From NCBI GenBank assembly GCA_963730165.1, contig CAVSQS010000001.1, positions 310,001 through 374,000 of the forward strand: a stretch of 64,000 nt of DNA, read 5' to 3'. A program made the position numbers and the translations under genes. The first letter of the stretch is position 1. Every line of letters begins with the position of its first letter. Below the pieces are notes generated by a model that worked only from the letters and a program-made list of their open reading frames with translations, was not told where the DNA came from and did no database searches. Positions 33,474 through 41,353 of this stretch are shown here, one piece after another. The stretch is from DASSQJ01 sp963730165. Its GTDB lineage: Bacteria; Actinomycetota; Actinomycetes; Actinomycetales; Dermatophilaceae.

Positions 33474-34327
33474 GACGGGTCCGGCTCCGAGAGCGACTCG
33501 ACGCGGGTACGCCCCGGGCCGAGCAGGTGGTCGGCGGTGCGGGTCGACTCGTCGGCGGTGACGAGCACGGTGTGCAGCGCGACCGCGTCGCGCAGCCGGA
33601 CACGGCCGCCGTCCGCGCGGTGGGCGAAGCTCGTCGCGAGGGTGTCCTGGACGAGCCGGCCGAGGACCCGCCACGCGTGGCCTTCGCCGGTGTCGGGCAG
33701 GACCACCCCGAGGATCTCCTCGGTGAGCGCGAACGGCACGTCCGTCTCCCGGGTCGAGGACTCCACCGCGCGGGCCACCGCCTTCGTCACGGAACGGTGC
33801 ACCGGCTCGTCGACGGCGAGGTCGCCGAGGACGTCCAGGCGGATCAGGACGACGGTCAGCGCACGGTCGGTGCCGGCGCGGCGGTGCAGCTCCTCGTCGA
33901 TGCGCAGCCGGGCCGACGCGGCGTCGAGCAGGCCGAGGGTGTGCAGGCTCGGCGTCACCGCCCCGTGGGGCGGGGTCGCGAGGTGGCGTGCGGTGCGCCG
34001 CGCGTACGAACCGGTCATGCCGGCCGCCCAGCCCAACCCGATGACCAGCACGGCCTGCGCGACGTCGCCGACGTCCCACCCGCCCCAGGCCCGGTGCGCG
34101 GCGACGACGAGGACCGACCCGAACAGCCCGACGAACATGCCGAGGAGCCCGTCGAGCATGGCCGCGGCGGCGCCGACGGCCATGGTGACGAGGGCGCTCA
34201 CGAGGGCGACCCGGGGGCCGTCCTGCCCGGCGAGCAGTCCGAGGGCGAGCACGACGGCGGCCGTGGCGACGACGAGTGCGGCTCCCTGGGTGGAACGCCA
34301 GCTGCGCTCAGTCGAGACCGCTTCCAC
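33470..34327 (-). CDS. Membrane protein with degenerate GGDEF-like domain
   Basis: 285 residues from GTG 34327 with GGAGG at good spacing. Four hydrophobic helices fill residues about 12-110. The cytoplasmic half has GGDEF-like organisation: a leader helix ASARLRIDEELHRRAGTDR, then ALTVVLIRLDVLGDLAV, AVARAVESSTRETDVPFALTEEILGVVLPDT and AWRVLGRLVQDTLA. Where active diguanylate cyclases have GGDEF, this has ALTEE, so catalysis is unlikely. A role in sensing or assembly for the pgs-like synthase is inferred from its coupled position immediately before pgsB. Assignment to the GGDEF fold is by eye and moderately uncertain. Confidence 0.65.
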   Translation of the reverse strand: MEAVSTERSWRSTQGAALVVATAAVVLALGLLAGQDGPRVALVSALVTMAVGAAAAMLDGLLGMFVGLFGSVLVVAAHRAWGGWDVGDVAQAVLVIGLGWAAGMTGSYARRTARHLATPPHGAVTPSLHTLGLLDAASARLRIDEELHRRAGTDRALTVVLIRLDVLGDLAVDEPVHRSVTKAVARAVESSTRETDVPFALTEEILGVVLPDTGEGHAWRVLGRLVQDTLATSFAHRADGGRVRLRDAVALHTVLVTADESTRTADHLLGPGRTRVESLSEPDPS

Positions 34328-34427
34328 CGCTCGCCTCCTCGGTGGCGGACCAGCGGACCCGCGCGGCGAGGAACAGCACCCCGAAGCCGCCGAGCGCGAT
34401 GAGTCCGTGGGCCAGCAGGTCGCTCAC
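34308..34427 (-). CDS. 39-residue single-helix membrane peptide in the pgs-like operon
   Basis: From GTG 34427 the frame reads VSDLLAHGLIALGGFGVLFL, then AARVRWSATEEASGGSGLD and a stop at 34308. GAGGGAG precedes the start, and one membrane helix (about residues 4-22) with a charged C-terminus is evident. It overlaps the following GGDEF-like gene by 20 bp, and its start overlaps the stop of a 10-codon frame (34424-34456) that itself begins on the GAF gene stop. Bacillus operons also carry a short peptide (PgsE/CapE), but at the 3' end and without clear similarity to this one. Reality is likely but unproven. Confidence 0.55.
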   Translation of the reverse strand: MSDLLAHGLIALGGFGVLFLAARVRWSATEEASGGSGLD

Positions 34428-34456
34428 CGGTCCGCTCCCTCGGTCGTCGTGGTCAT
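34424..34456 (-). other. 10-codon coupling frame
   Basis: ATG 34456 overlaps the GAF gene stop (ATGA); the frame reads MTTTTEGADR and ends in a TGA that overlaps the GTG of the 39-residue peptide. It may only carry ribosomes from one gene to the next. Confidence 0.35.
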
Positions 34457-35649
34457 CCGACGTCGACCCCCCACGTCGTCTCGAGCCGGGTGCCGCCCCG
34501 CCCCGAGCGGGCGGTCACGGTGCGGCCGTGGACGACGACGCCGTCACCGGCCGCCACGAGAGCGGGCGGCTCGGCGGGGACCGCGTGACCCGGCCGGCGG
34601 ACCACGGCCTCGAACCGACCGACGGCCGCGGCGAGCACCGCCACGTCGCACTCGCGGCCGGGGGCGTCGACGACGAGCCGGATGACGGGGCCGACGGCCG
34701 GGTCGTCGGGCGATCCCGCGACGGGCTCGAGCCGGACATGGACCTCGCCCGCGCCGGGCACCGTCGTCACCGCGTCGAGGAGGGCGAGCACGCCGGAGCG
34801 GACCGCGGCGGGGTCGGCCTGGGCGGGGAGCGCCGCGGCGTGCAGGCGAGGACGGATGCGCACGCCCGGGGCGCTGCGGGCCGCGGCGCGGACCGCGGCC
34901 GTCACGCCGAAGCGCAGGTCGACGGCGTCCAGGGTCGCCAACGCACGGCCGGACTCGAGGGTGGACTCGAGGTGGTTGACGTCCTCGGCGAGCGCCTCCA
35001 GACGTCCCTGCACGTGGGCGGCCCTGGCCCGCAGCCCCGGGTCCTCGCCCTCGTCGACGGCCCGCACGAGGGTGCCGACCGACAGCTCGGCACCGCCGAG
35101 GCCGGCCGCCACCGCTTCCCAGCCCCGCACGACGCGCTCCGCCGTGGCGGTGCGGGCCCGGCTGGACAGGTCGTGTTCGAGGAGCCGGGCCACGTCGCTG
35201 AGGTGCCCGAGCTCCTCGGGACCCCAGGGTCGGCTCAGGGTGTCCGCCGCGCCGAGCACGCCGACGACCCGGCCGCCCTGCTGCACCGGCGCCAGCGCGA
35301 ACGAGACGAGGCCGTGGAGGTCCGGGTCGCGCCACGTGTCGCCCCACTCGGGCTCGGTGAGGTCGAGGACCGCGAGGCGCGTCGTGTCCTCCACGGCCCA
35401 CCGCAGCACCTCACGGAGCGCTGGAGTGCCGTGGAGGGGCAGCGCGAGGCGCGACTCACGCCGCGTGCGGAGACGGACCAGGTCCGCCTCGCCGAGCACG
35501 ACGAGGCCCACCGGGGCGTCGGCGCCGTTCGCCGCGAGCGCGGCGAGCAGCGCGAAGACGTCGTGGCCCGGGCCGATCAGGGCGTCCGCCGCCGGGAGTC
35601 CGGCGCCGAGCCCGCCGGCCACGGCGCCCGAGACCACGTGATCGGTCAC
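34453..35649 (-). CDS. GAF-domain protein with pseudo-histidine-kinase C-terminus
   Basis: 398 residues from GTG 35649 (GGAG upstream). Residues about 25-165 look like a GAF sensor (AVEDTTRLAVLDL, FALAPVQQGGRVVGVLGAAD, WGPEELGHLSDVARLLEHDL). Residues about 170-235 are helical like a dimerisation domain but have no phospho-accepting His in context. Residues about 236-395 follow the outline of a HATPase domain (VDLRFGVTAAV, ADPAAVRSGVLALLDAV, VVVHGRTVTARSGRGGTRLE), yet the N box reads LLDAV instead of LxNA and G boxes are missing. So ligand binding without kinase activity is likely. First gene of the pgs-like operon. Function is inferred from position. Confidence 0.65.
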   Translation of the reverse strand: MTDHVVSGAVAGGLGAGLPAADALIGPGHDVFALLAALAANGADAPVGLVVLGEADLVRLRTRRESRLALPLHGTPALREVLRWAVEDTTRLAVLDLTEPEWGDTWRDPDLHGLVSFALAPVQQGGRVVGVLGAADTLSRPWGPEELGHLSDVARLLEHDLSSRARTATAERVVRGWEAVAAGLGGAELSVGTLVRAVDEGEDPGLRARAAHVQGRLEALAEDVNHLESTLESGRALATLDAVDLRFGVTAAVRAAARSAPGVRIRPRLHAAALPAQADPAAVRSGVLALLDAVTTVPGAGEVHVRLEPVAGSPDDPAVGPVIRLVVDAPGRECDVAVLAAAVGRFEAVVRRPGHAVPAEPPALVAAGDGVVVHGRTVTARSGRGGTRLETTWGVDVG

Positions 35650-35829
35650 GGCGGGCTCCTCGCGAGGCGGTGCAGGGATCGCCCCGAAAGTTACGGACGT
35701 GGCCGGTGTGACGCGGTCGTATCGAGCCGGCGATCCGGCGATCGGCGGGCACGAATGGCCGAACGGACGACCGGTCGCGGGCCCTGCCCGGCCGAGCCGC
35801 GGCCGGAGCCGCCGGTCAGCGGCCCGGTG
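35650..35829. other. Intergenic region upstream of the pgs-like operon
   Basis: 180 bp between the GAF gene start and the pdxS stop. The minus strand contains TAACTT about 45 nt before GTG 35649, a possible -10 box for the pgs-like operon. No other element is clear; a small GCCGC/GCGGC stem at about 35808-35823 could follow pdxS. Confidence 0.35.
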
Positions 35830-36732
35830 TCACCAGCCCCGCTCGGCGAGCCGGTGCGGCTGCGGGATCTGGTCGACGTTGATCCCGACCATCGCCTCAC
35901 CGAGGCCGCGGGAGACCTTCGCGATGACGTCCGGGTCGTCGTAGAAGGTCGTCGCCTTGACGATGGCCTCGGCCCGCTGTGCGGGGTTGCCCGACTTGAA
36001 GATCCCGGAGCCGACGAAGACACCCTCGGCGCCGAGCTGCATCATCATCGCGGCGTCGGCGGGCGTGGCGATCCCGCCGGCGGTGAACAGGACCACGGGG
36101 AGCGCGCCGGTCTCGGCGACCTCCTTGACGAGGTCGTACGGCGCCTGGAGCTCCTTCGCCGCGACGTAGAGCTCGTCGGCGTTCATCGACCGGAGGCGGT
36201 TGATCTCGCCACGCAGCGCGCGCATGTGCGTCGTCGCGTTGGAGACGTCGCCGGTACCGGCCTCGCCCTTGGAGCGGATCATCGCCGCCCCCTCGGTGAT
36301 CCGGCGCAGGGCCTCGCCGAGGTTGGTCGCACCGCAGACGAACGGCACCGTGAACTGCCACTTGTCGATGTGGTTGGCGTAGTCCGCCGGGGTCAACACC
36401 TCGGACTCGTCGACGTAGTCGACGCCGAGGCTCTGCAGGACCTGGGCCTCGACGAAGTGGCCGATGCGGGCCTTGGCCATCACCGGGATGGAGACGGCCG
36501 CGATGATCCCGTCGATCATGTCCGGGTCGCTCATCCGCGAGACCCCGCCCTGGGCGCGGATGTCGGCGGGGACGCGCTCGAGAGCCATGACGGCGACCGC
36601 CCCGGCGTCCTCGGCGATCTTCGCCTGCTCGGGCGTGACGACGTCCATGATGACGCCGCCCTTGAGCATCTCGGCCATCCCGCGCTTGACGCGCGTCGTG
36701 CCGGTCGTGGGGGCGCTGTGCTGATCGGTCAT
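35830..36732 (-). CDS. pdxS: PLP synthase subunit PdxS
   Basis: 300 residues from ATG 36732. VKRGMAEMLKGGVIMDVVTPEQAKIAEDAGA, MALERVPADIRAQGGVSRMSDP, KARIGHFVEAQVLQSLGVDYVDESEVLTPAD and GEAGTGDVSNATTHMRA are near-invariant PdxS segments and include the catalytic lysines. It builds pyridoxal 5'-phosphate from ribose 5-phosphate, glyceraldehyde 3-phosphate and PdxT-derived ammonia. TAGAAT lies 7 nt before the ATG, so expression is independent of the PIM genes upstream and of pdxT, which is 8 kb away. Confidence 0.98.
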   Translation of the reverse strand: MTDQHSAPTTGTTRVKRGMAEMLKGGVIMDVVTPEQAKIAEDAGAVAVMALERVPADIRAQGGVSRMSDPDMIDGIIAAVSIPVMAKARIGHFVEAQVLQSLGVDYVDESEVLTPADYANHIDKWQFTVPFVCGATNLGEALRRITEGAAMIRSKGEAGTGDVSNATTHMRALRGEINRLRSMNADELYVAAKELQAPYDLVKEVAETGALPVVLFTAGGIATPADAAMMMQLGAEGVFVGSGIFKSGNPAQRAEAIVKATTFYDDPDVIAKVSRGLGEAMVGINVDQIPQPHRLAERGW

Positions 36733-36739
36733 GTCGCCG

Positions 36740-36745
36740 ATTCTA
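36740..36745 (-). promoter_or_regulatory. -10 box for pdxS
   Basis: TAGAAT on the minus strand, 7 nt before ATG 36732; the strongest leaderless-type box in the window. Confidence 0.6.
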
Positions 36746-36776
36746 GGTGCGTCCGGGTCGTGGCCCCGACCGGCCC

Positions 36777-37373
36777 TCAGCGCGCGAGCGGCGGGGGTAC
36801 CTCGTCGTCGAACTCGACTCGATCCGGCAGGGCCGCGTGGCCGGCGAGGCGGAACCAGCGGACCACCCGCTTGGCCCGGACCCGGCGCACCTCGCGCACG
36901 GCGTCGTTGTGGAACCGCCGGGCCATCCGAACGCGGATGCCCGAGGATGCGATGCGGTCGAGCGACTCGTCGACGAGGCCGTCGTCACGGGCGCGGAGGT
37001 CCTCGACGACCGGGTCGGAGAGCGTCGCGACGAGCGCGGCCGTGAGGTCGCCCTCGACGACCTCCCGGCCGCCGAAGTGCTGGCCGTCGAGGAGGTCCTC
37101 GGCGAGCGGGTGCTCGGTGGTGCGCTCGAGCGACTCCGTCGCCGCCCCGGCCAGGAGCAGGGCGCTCGCCGGGTCGAGGACACCGGCGTTGGCCAGCTCG
37201 AGAGTGGCCTCCGCGCGGCGGACGAGCTGGGCGTCGAGGGCCGACATCGCCCCCTCGACCTTGGCGTGCAGGCGGTCCAGGCGGGCCGCCGAGTAGGAGA
37301 GGTACCAGGCGACCCCGACGAGGACGATGACGAGGAAGCTCGAGACCTGCAGGACGTCGACGTCGATGACCAT
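36777..37373 (-). CDS. Membrane-anchored LemA-like protein of the PIM operon
   Basis: 198 residues from ATG 37373, overlapping the pimA stop by 1 nt (TGATG). One N-terminal membrane helix (about 8-26) leads into a helical part, ARLDRLHAKVEGAMSALDAQLVRRAEATLELA, that resembles the LemA pattern. The remainder is charged and helical and ends VEFDDEVPPPLAR. No catalytic motif is evident. Mycobacteria also have a membrane protein gene after pimA (Rv2609c), so this is probably its positional counterpart, with unknown function in lipid or envelope synthesis. Confidence 0.7.
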   Translation of the reverse strand: MVIDVDVLQVSSFLVIVLVGVAWYLSYSAARLDRLHAKVEGAMSALDAQLVRRAEATLELANAGVLDPASALLLAGAATESLERTTEHPLAEDLLDGQHFGGREVVEGDLTAALVATLSDPVVEDLRARDDGLVDESLDRIASSGIRVRMARRFHNDAVREVRRVRAKRVVRWFRLAGHAALPDRVEFDDEVPPPLAR

Positions 37374-38560
37374 CAGGCCCCCGTCCCGGGCACGCCACGG
37401 ACGAGCCGGCCCCACAGACCTCGCGGCGTCGGGTCGGCGGGCTCGGCGTCGGCGCCCTCGATGACCGTCTCGTAGACCGCCATCACCTGTCGCGAGACCC
37501 GCGACCAGTCGAACCCCCGGGCCCGCTCCAGCCCGACCTCGCGCAGCACGGCGCGACGCTCCTGGTCCTCGAGGACGCCGACGAGGGTGCGGGCGAGGGC
37601 GCCGGCGGAGCCGGTCTCGAAGACGGCACCCGTGCGGCCGCCGTCGAGGACGCGCACGAACGCGGGGAGGTCCGCGGCGACGACCGGTGCCCCGGCCGCC
37701 ATCGCCTCGACGAGGACGATGCCGAAGCTCTCGCCGCCGAGGTGCGGGGCAACGTAGGCGTCGACCGAGCGCAGCAGGGTGGCCTTGTCGGGGTCGGACA
37801 CCGCCCCGAGGAGCTCCACGGCCGCGGCCGCGCGGGGGTCGGCCCTCCGGAGCAGGTCGGTGGCCTCGCCCGGGCCCGCGACGAGCAGCCTGGTGCCCGG
37901 CAGCTCGTCGAGGACCGTCGGCAGGGCGTCGAGGGCCACCTGCAGCCCCTTGCGCGGCTCGTCGACCCGGCCGAGGAAGGCCAGCGTGGGTCGCTCGGAG
38001 GTCCCCACCCACTCGGGTCGGGTCGGCGCCGCACCGAAGCGGTCGACGTGCACGCCGTTGGGGATGATGTACGTGTCGCCTCCGAGGTGGCGCCGCACCG
38101 TCGTCGCGGCGTCCTCGGAGACGGCGATGCGGGCCCGGATCTTCTCGAGCGAGGGGCGCAGGAGGGGGTTGGCCGCGTGCATCGCCCGAGAGCGCACGTT
38201 GGCGGTGTGGAAGGTGGCGACGACCGGCTCGTCGGCGGCCCAGAGCGCCATGAGCGAGACCGACGGCGTCACCGGCTCGTGGAGGTGCAGGACGTCGAAG
38301 TCCCCCGACTCCAGCCACCGCGTGACCCGGGCCGAGGTGACCGGGCCGAAGGTGAGGCGGGCCACCGAGCCGTTGTAGCGCACGGGTACGGCGCGACCGC
38401 ACGAGGTCAGGTACGGCGGCAGGACGGCGTCCTCATCGGCCGGGGCGAGCACCGACACGTCGTGGCCCTCGGCGAGGAAGACCTCGGCGAGGTCCCGGAC
38501 GTGGAACTGCACCCCACCCGGGACGTCGAACGAGTACGGGCAGACCATCCCGATCCTCAC
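37373..38560 (-). CDS. pimA: Phosphatidylinositol mannosyltransferase PimA (GT4)
   Basis: 395 residues from GTG 38560, overlapping the acyltransferase stop by 4 bp. The N-terminus VRIGMVCPYSFDVPGGVQFHVRDL is the PimA signature, with the GGVQ loop. LHLHEPVTPSVSLMAL, ATFHTANVRSRA, IIPNGVHVDRF, FLGRVDEPRKGLQVAL and the GT4 motif PHLGGESFGIVLVEAMAAG (E-x7-E) are present. It transfers mannose from GDP-mannose to phosphatidylinositol at the inner membrane face, starting PIM synthesis. The operon order pgsA - acyltransferase - pimA matches mycobacteria. Confidence 0.94.
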   Translation of the reverse strand: MRIGMVCPYSFDVPGGVQFHVRDLAEVFLAEGHDVSVLAPADEDAVLPPYLTSCGRAVPVRYNGSVARLTFGPVTSARVTRWLESGDFDVLHLHEPVTPSVSLMALWAADEPVVATFHTANVRSRAMHAANPLLRPSLEKIRARIAVSEDAATTVRRHLGGDTYIIPNGVHVDRFGAAPTRPEWVGTSERPTLAFLGRVDEPRKGLQVALDALPTVLDELPGTRLLVAGPGEATDLLRRADPRAAAAVELLGAVSDPDKATLLRSVDAYVAPHLGGESFGIVLVEAMAAGAPVVAADLPAFVRVLDGGRTGAVFETGSAGALARTLVGVLEDQERRAVLREVGLERARGFDWSRVSRQVMAVYETVIEGADAEPADPTPRGLWGRLVRGVPGTGA

Positions 38561-39501
38561 GACGACACCCCCGCCGCGGCCGTCCGGCGCTCGTCGAGGT
38601 CCTCGACGAAGACCCGCTGGAGCATGTGCCAGTCGGCGGTGCACTCCCGCACCGTGCGCCCGAGGACGTCCGCGCACGCCTGCGTCATCGCCACGGCCCG
38701 CTCGCGGGTGGTGCCGGTCGTGGGGACCTCGACGGCCGGGTGGAAGGTGATGACGATGCCCCAGCCACCCGGGCGCCGCTCGTGGCGGATGGACACCGGG
38801 TGCAGGGGGCTGCGCTCGGCCAGCGCCAGCGCCGCGGGCCCGGCCGCCATCCGGGCCGGGACGCCGCAGAAGTCGACCTCGACCCCCCGCGCGGTGAGGT
38901 CCCGGTCGGCGAGCAGCGGTACGACGGTTCCGGGGGTCCGGACTGCACGGCGCAGCGCGGAGAAGACGTCGGGGCCGCCGGTCAGGGGGAGGATCGTCAT
39001 CCCGAGGCCCTCGCGGAAGGCGAGGAACTCCGCGAACACCTCCTCGGGCTCCAGCCGCTCCGCGACGGTGGTCACCGGCCCGAGGAAGATCGTGCCCCAC
39101 GCTCCGGCAAGGTCCCAGTTGCCGAGGTGGCCGAGGAAGCAGACGACCGACCTCCCCGAGCCGAGGACCTCCCGGACGGCGTCGTCACCCTCGACGCGCA
39201 CGCGGGCGGCGATCTCGTCGGGCCCGAGGTCGGGCAGCCGGAAGGCCTCGCAGTAGTACCGCATGTAGCGGCGCATGCCGTCCTTGACGAGCGCGTCGAG
39301 GGCGGCCTCGTCGAGCTCGGGACGCACCCGCGCGTAGTTCGACCGCATCCGGGCCGCCCCGCCCCGGGCGACGGCGAGGTCGGCGAGGGCGTCGAAGAGG
39401 GCGTAGGCGGCACGCTCCGGCATCCGCCGGACGGCGGCCCAGCCGACGCGGTAGCCGGCCACCGTGAGCGCGTCGCCGAGGCCCGGCGGGACCCACCTCA
39501 C
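38557..39501 (-). CDS. patA: Phosphatidylinositol mannoside acyltransferase (PatA-like)
   Basis: 314 residues from GTG 39501. The LpxL/HtrB-type acyltransferase motif CFLGHLGNWDLAGAW (HxxxxD, about residues 120-134) is followed by VAERLEPEEVFAEF, PLTGGPDVFSALRRAV, PLLADRDLTARGVEVDFCGVPARM and PVSIRHERRPGGWGIVI. In mycobacteria this enzyme (Rv2611c) palmitoylates the PimA-added mannose. Coupled by GTGA overlaps to pgsA upstream and pimA downstream. Confidence 0.92.
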   Translation of the reverse strand: MRWVPPGLGDALTVAGYRVGWAAVRRMPERAAYALFDALADLAVARGGAARMRSNYARVRPELDEAALDALVKDGMRRYMRYYCEAFRLPDLGPDEIAARVRVEGDDAVREVLGSGRSVVCFLGHLGNWDLAGAWGTIFLGPVTTVAERLEPEEVFAEFLAFREGLGMTILPLTGGPDVFSALRRAVRTPGTVVPLLADRDLTARGVEVDFCGVPARMAAGPAALALAERSPLHPVSIRHERRPGGWGIVITFHPAVEVPTTGTTRERAVAMTQACADVLGRTVRECTADWHMLQRVFVEDLDERRTAAAGVSS

Positions 39502-40112
39502 GACGAGCCCAGCGCCTGTCGGCGGACCTCGAGGATCCGCTGGACCACCGTGACTAGGCTGGCGAGGGCGAGCAGGGTCAGGACGACGCCGAGCACCACG
39601 GTCGGCAGGTCGAACAGCCCGGTCAGGCCGGTCGCCACGAGCACGGCCACGAGCCGGTCGGCGCGCTCGGCGATGCCGACGTTCGCCGTCATCCCGAGGC
39701 CCTCCGCCCGCGCCTTCGCGTACGAGACGACGCTCCCGAGGATGAGGCAGGCCAGGGCGAGCGCCGCCATCGTCGCGTGGTCGCCGTCGCCGGCGTACCA
39801 GAGGACGAGCCCACCGAAGACCGCGGCGTCACCGACCCGGTCGAGGGTGGAGTCGAGGTAGGCACCCCAGTTGCTGGAGCGGCCGAGCCGCCGGGCCATG
39901 ATCCCGTCGAGGGTGTCGGCGAAGACGAAGGCGGTGATGACCAGGGTGCCGACGAGGAACTCCCCTCGGGGGTAGAAGACCAGCGCCCCCGCCGCGACCC
40001 CGAGGGTGCCGACGACCGTGACGACGTCGGGGCTGATCCCGAGGCGGATGAGAAGGGCGGCCACGGGGGTCAGGACCTTCGTGAAGAAGGCACGCGCGTA
40101 TCGGTTGAGCAT
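39498..40112 (-). CDS. pgsA: Phosphatidylinositol phosphate synthase (CDP-alcohol phosphatidyltransferase)
   Basis: 204 residues from ATG 40112. The CDP-alcohol phosphotransferase motif DTLDGIMARRLGRSSNWGAY-LDSTLDRVGD (DG-x2-AR-x8-G-x3-D-x3-D) is complete at about 66-98. Six membrane helices are expected. SYAKARAEGLG and IAERADR are typical of the actinobacterial enzyme that joins CDP-diacylglycerol to inositol 3-phosphate. First gene of the PIM operon. A TACGCT box lies 9 nt before the start. In mycobacteria the HIT gene lies immediately upstream; here 5.7 kb of other genes intervene. Confidence 0.93.
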   Translation of the reverse strand: MLNRYARAFFTKVLTPVAALLIRLGISPDVVTVVGTLGVAAGALVFYPRGEFLVGTLVITAFVFADTLDGIMARRLGRSSNWGAYLDSTLDRVGDAAVFGGLVLWYAGDGDHATMAALALACLILGSVVSYAKARAEGLGMTANVGIAERADRLVAVLVATGLTGLFDLPTVVLGVVLTLLALASLVTVVQRILEVRRQALGSS

Positions 40113-40121
40113 GGTGCGCCC

Positions 40122-40127
40122 AGCGTA
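40122..40127 (-). promoter_or_regulatory. -10 box for the PIM operon
   Basis: TACGCT on the minus strand, 9 nt before ATG 40112. Confidence 0.45.
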
Positions 40128-40206
40128 GTGGGGGGCTGCGGGAGGTCCCGCACGCTCCGCTGGCGCGTCGGCGCAGGTGGCCTGCCGGGAGTGGCACGAT
40201 CGGCGG

Positions 40207-41286
40207 ATGGACGCCGAGACCCGCGCCAGGCGCGACGCGTGCCACACCTTCGTCCACGGGGACGGCCCGGTCCGCCCGGCGGAGCTGCTCGGGCTGGTCC
40301 CACCCGACGTCGTCCCCGACGTGTACGGCGAGGGAGGCGTCGTCGCCGACCTGGAGGCGTACGTCGCGGACCTGCTGGGCATGCCGGCGGCGGTCCTGCT
40401 GCCGAGCGGGACGATGGCCCAGGGCGCCACCCTCCGGGTCCACGCGGCCACCCGCGGTCGGAGCACCGCGCTGTGGCACCCCGCCTGTCACCTGGAGGTC
40501 CACGAGCTGCAGGCCCACACCCGTCTGCACGGCCTCGTCGGCCGGCCGGTGGGCTCCCCCGACCGGCTCGTGACGCTCGGCGACCTCGACGAGGTCGCCG
40601 AGCCCGCCGCGGCCCTGCTCCTCGAGCTGCCCCAGCGCGACCTCGGGGGCCGGCTGCCCGACTGGCCCGATGTGCTCGCGCAGGTCGACTGGGCCCACGA
40701 GCACGGCGCCGCGGCCCACCTCGACGGTGCCCGGTTGTGGGAGGCCGCCGCGGGCTACGGGTGCACCCCCGCCGAGGTGGCCGCCCCCTTCGACTCGGTG
40801 TACGTCTCCTTCTACAAGGGGATCGGCGCGCTGCCCGGCTGCTGCGTCGCCGGGGACGAGACGCTCGTCGCCCAGGTGCGGGAGTGGCGACGTCGCCTCG
40901 GGGGCACCCTGTTCGGTCTCTGGCCGGCCGCGGCGACGGCGCTCGCCCTCCTCCCGGGACGCCTCGCGCAGATGCCGCGGCGGCTCGAGCACGCGCGGGC
41001 GATCGCGGCAGCGCTCGCCGACGTCCCCGGCGTCCGGGTCACCCCGGAGGTGCCGCACACGCCGATGATGCACCTCCACCTCGCGACGACCCTCGACGCG
41101 TTCGAGGTGGCCGCGTGGCGCCTGGCCGAGGAGGAGGGCGTGTGGACCTGGCCCCGGGCCCGCGCAACGGCCTCCCCCGGCACGGTCCTCGTCGAGCTCG
41201 CGGTCGGCACCGCCACGCTGGAGGTGGAGGCGGGCCGCGTCGCCGAGGTCGTCGCGGAGCTGCTCACCGGTCGTCCCACCGGGTGA
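40207..41286 (+). CDS. Threonine-aldolase-like PLP enzyme (beta-eliminating lyase family)
   Basis: 359 residues from ATG 40207. PLLPSGTMAQGATLRVH-like positioning (AVLLPSGTMAQG), DLGGRLPDW, AHLDGARLWEAAAGYG with the PLP-binding Asp, and the Schiff-base lysine region VYVSFYKGIGALPGCCVAG place it in the aromatic amino acid beta-eliminating lyase/threonine aldolase family. The exact substrate is unclear: low-specificity L-threonine aldolases share these motifs, but the sequence diverges. CACGAT 6 nt before the ATG is a weak -10 candidate. It diverges from the PIM operon. Confidence 0.8.
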   Translation: MDAETRARRDACHTFVHGDGPVRPAELLGLVPPDVVPDVYGEGGVVADLEAYVADLLGMPAAVLLPSGTMAQGATLRVHAATRGRSTALWHPACHLEVHELQAHTRLHGLVGRPVGSPDRLVTLGDLDEVAEPAAALLLELPQRDLGGRLPDWPDVLAQVDWAHEHGAAAHLDGARLWEAAAGYGCTPAEVAAPFDSVYVSFYKGIGALPGCCVAGDETLVAQVREWRRRLGGTLFGLWPAAATALALLPGRLAQMPRRLEHARAIAAALADVPGVRVTPEVPHTPMMHLHLATTLDAFEVAAWRLAEEEGVWTWPRARATASPGTVLVELAVGTATLEVEAGRVAEVVAELLTGRPTG

Positions 41287-41353
41287 GCCGCCTCACGGCG
41301 CGGTGGCGGCGCCGCGCTTGTGTCGCGGCCCGGAAAGGAGTTGATTTGGGGCC

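Noticed and set aside
34276..37296. 1006-codon open frame on the plus strand
   Set aside because: It runs antisense to the GAF gene, pdxS and the LemA-like gene, whose motifs are unmistakable; no ribosome binding site or domain supports it.
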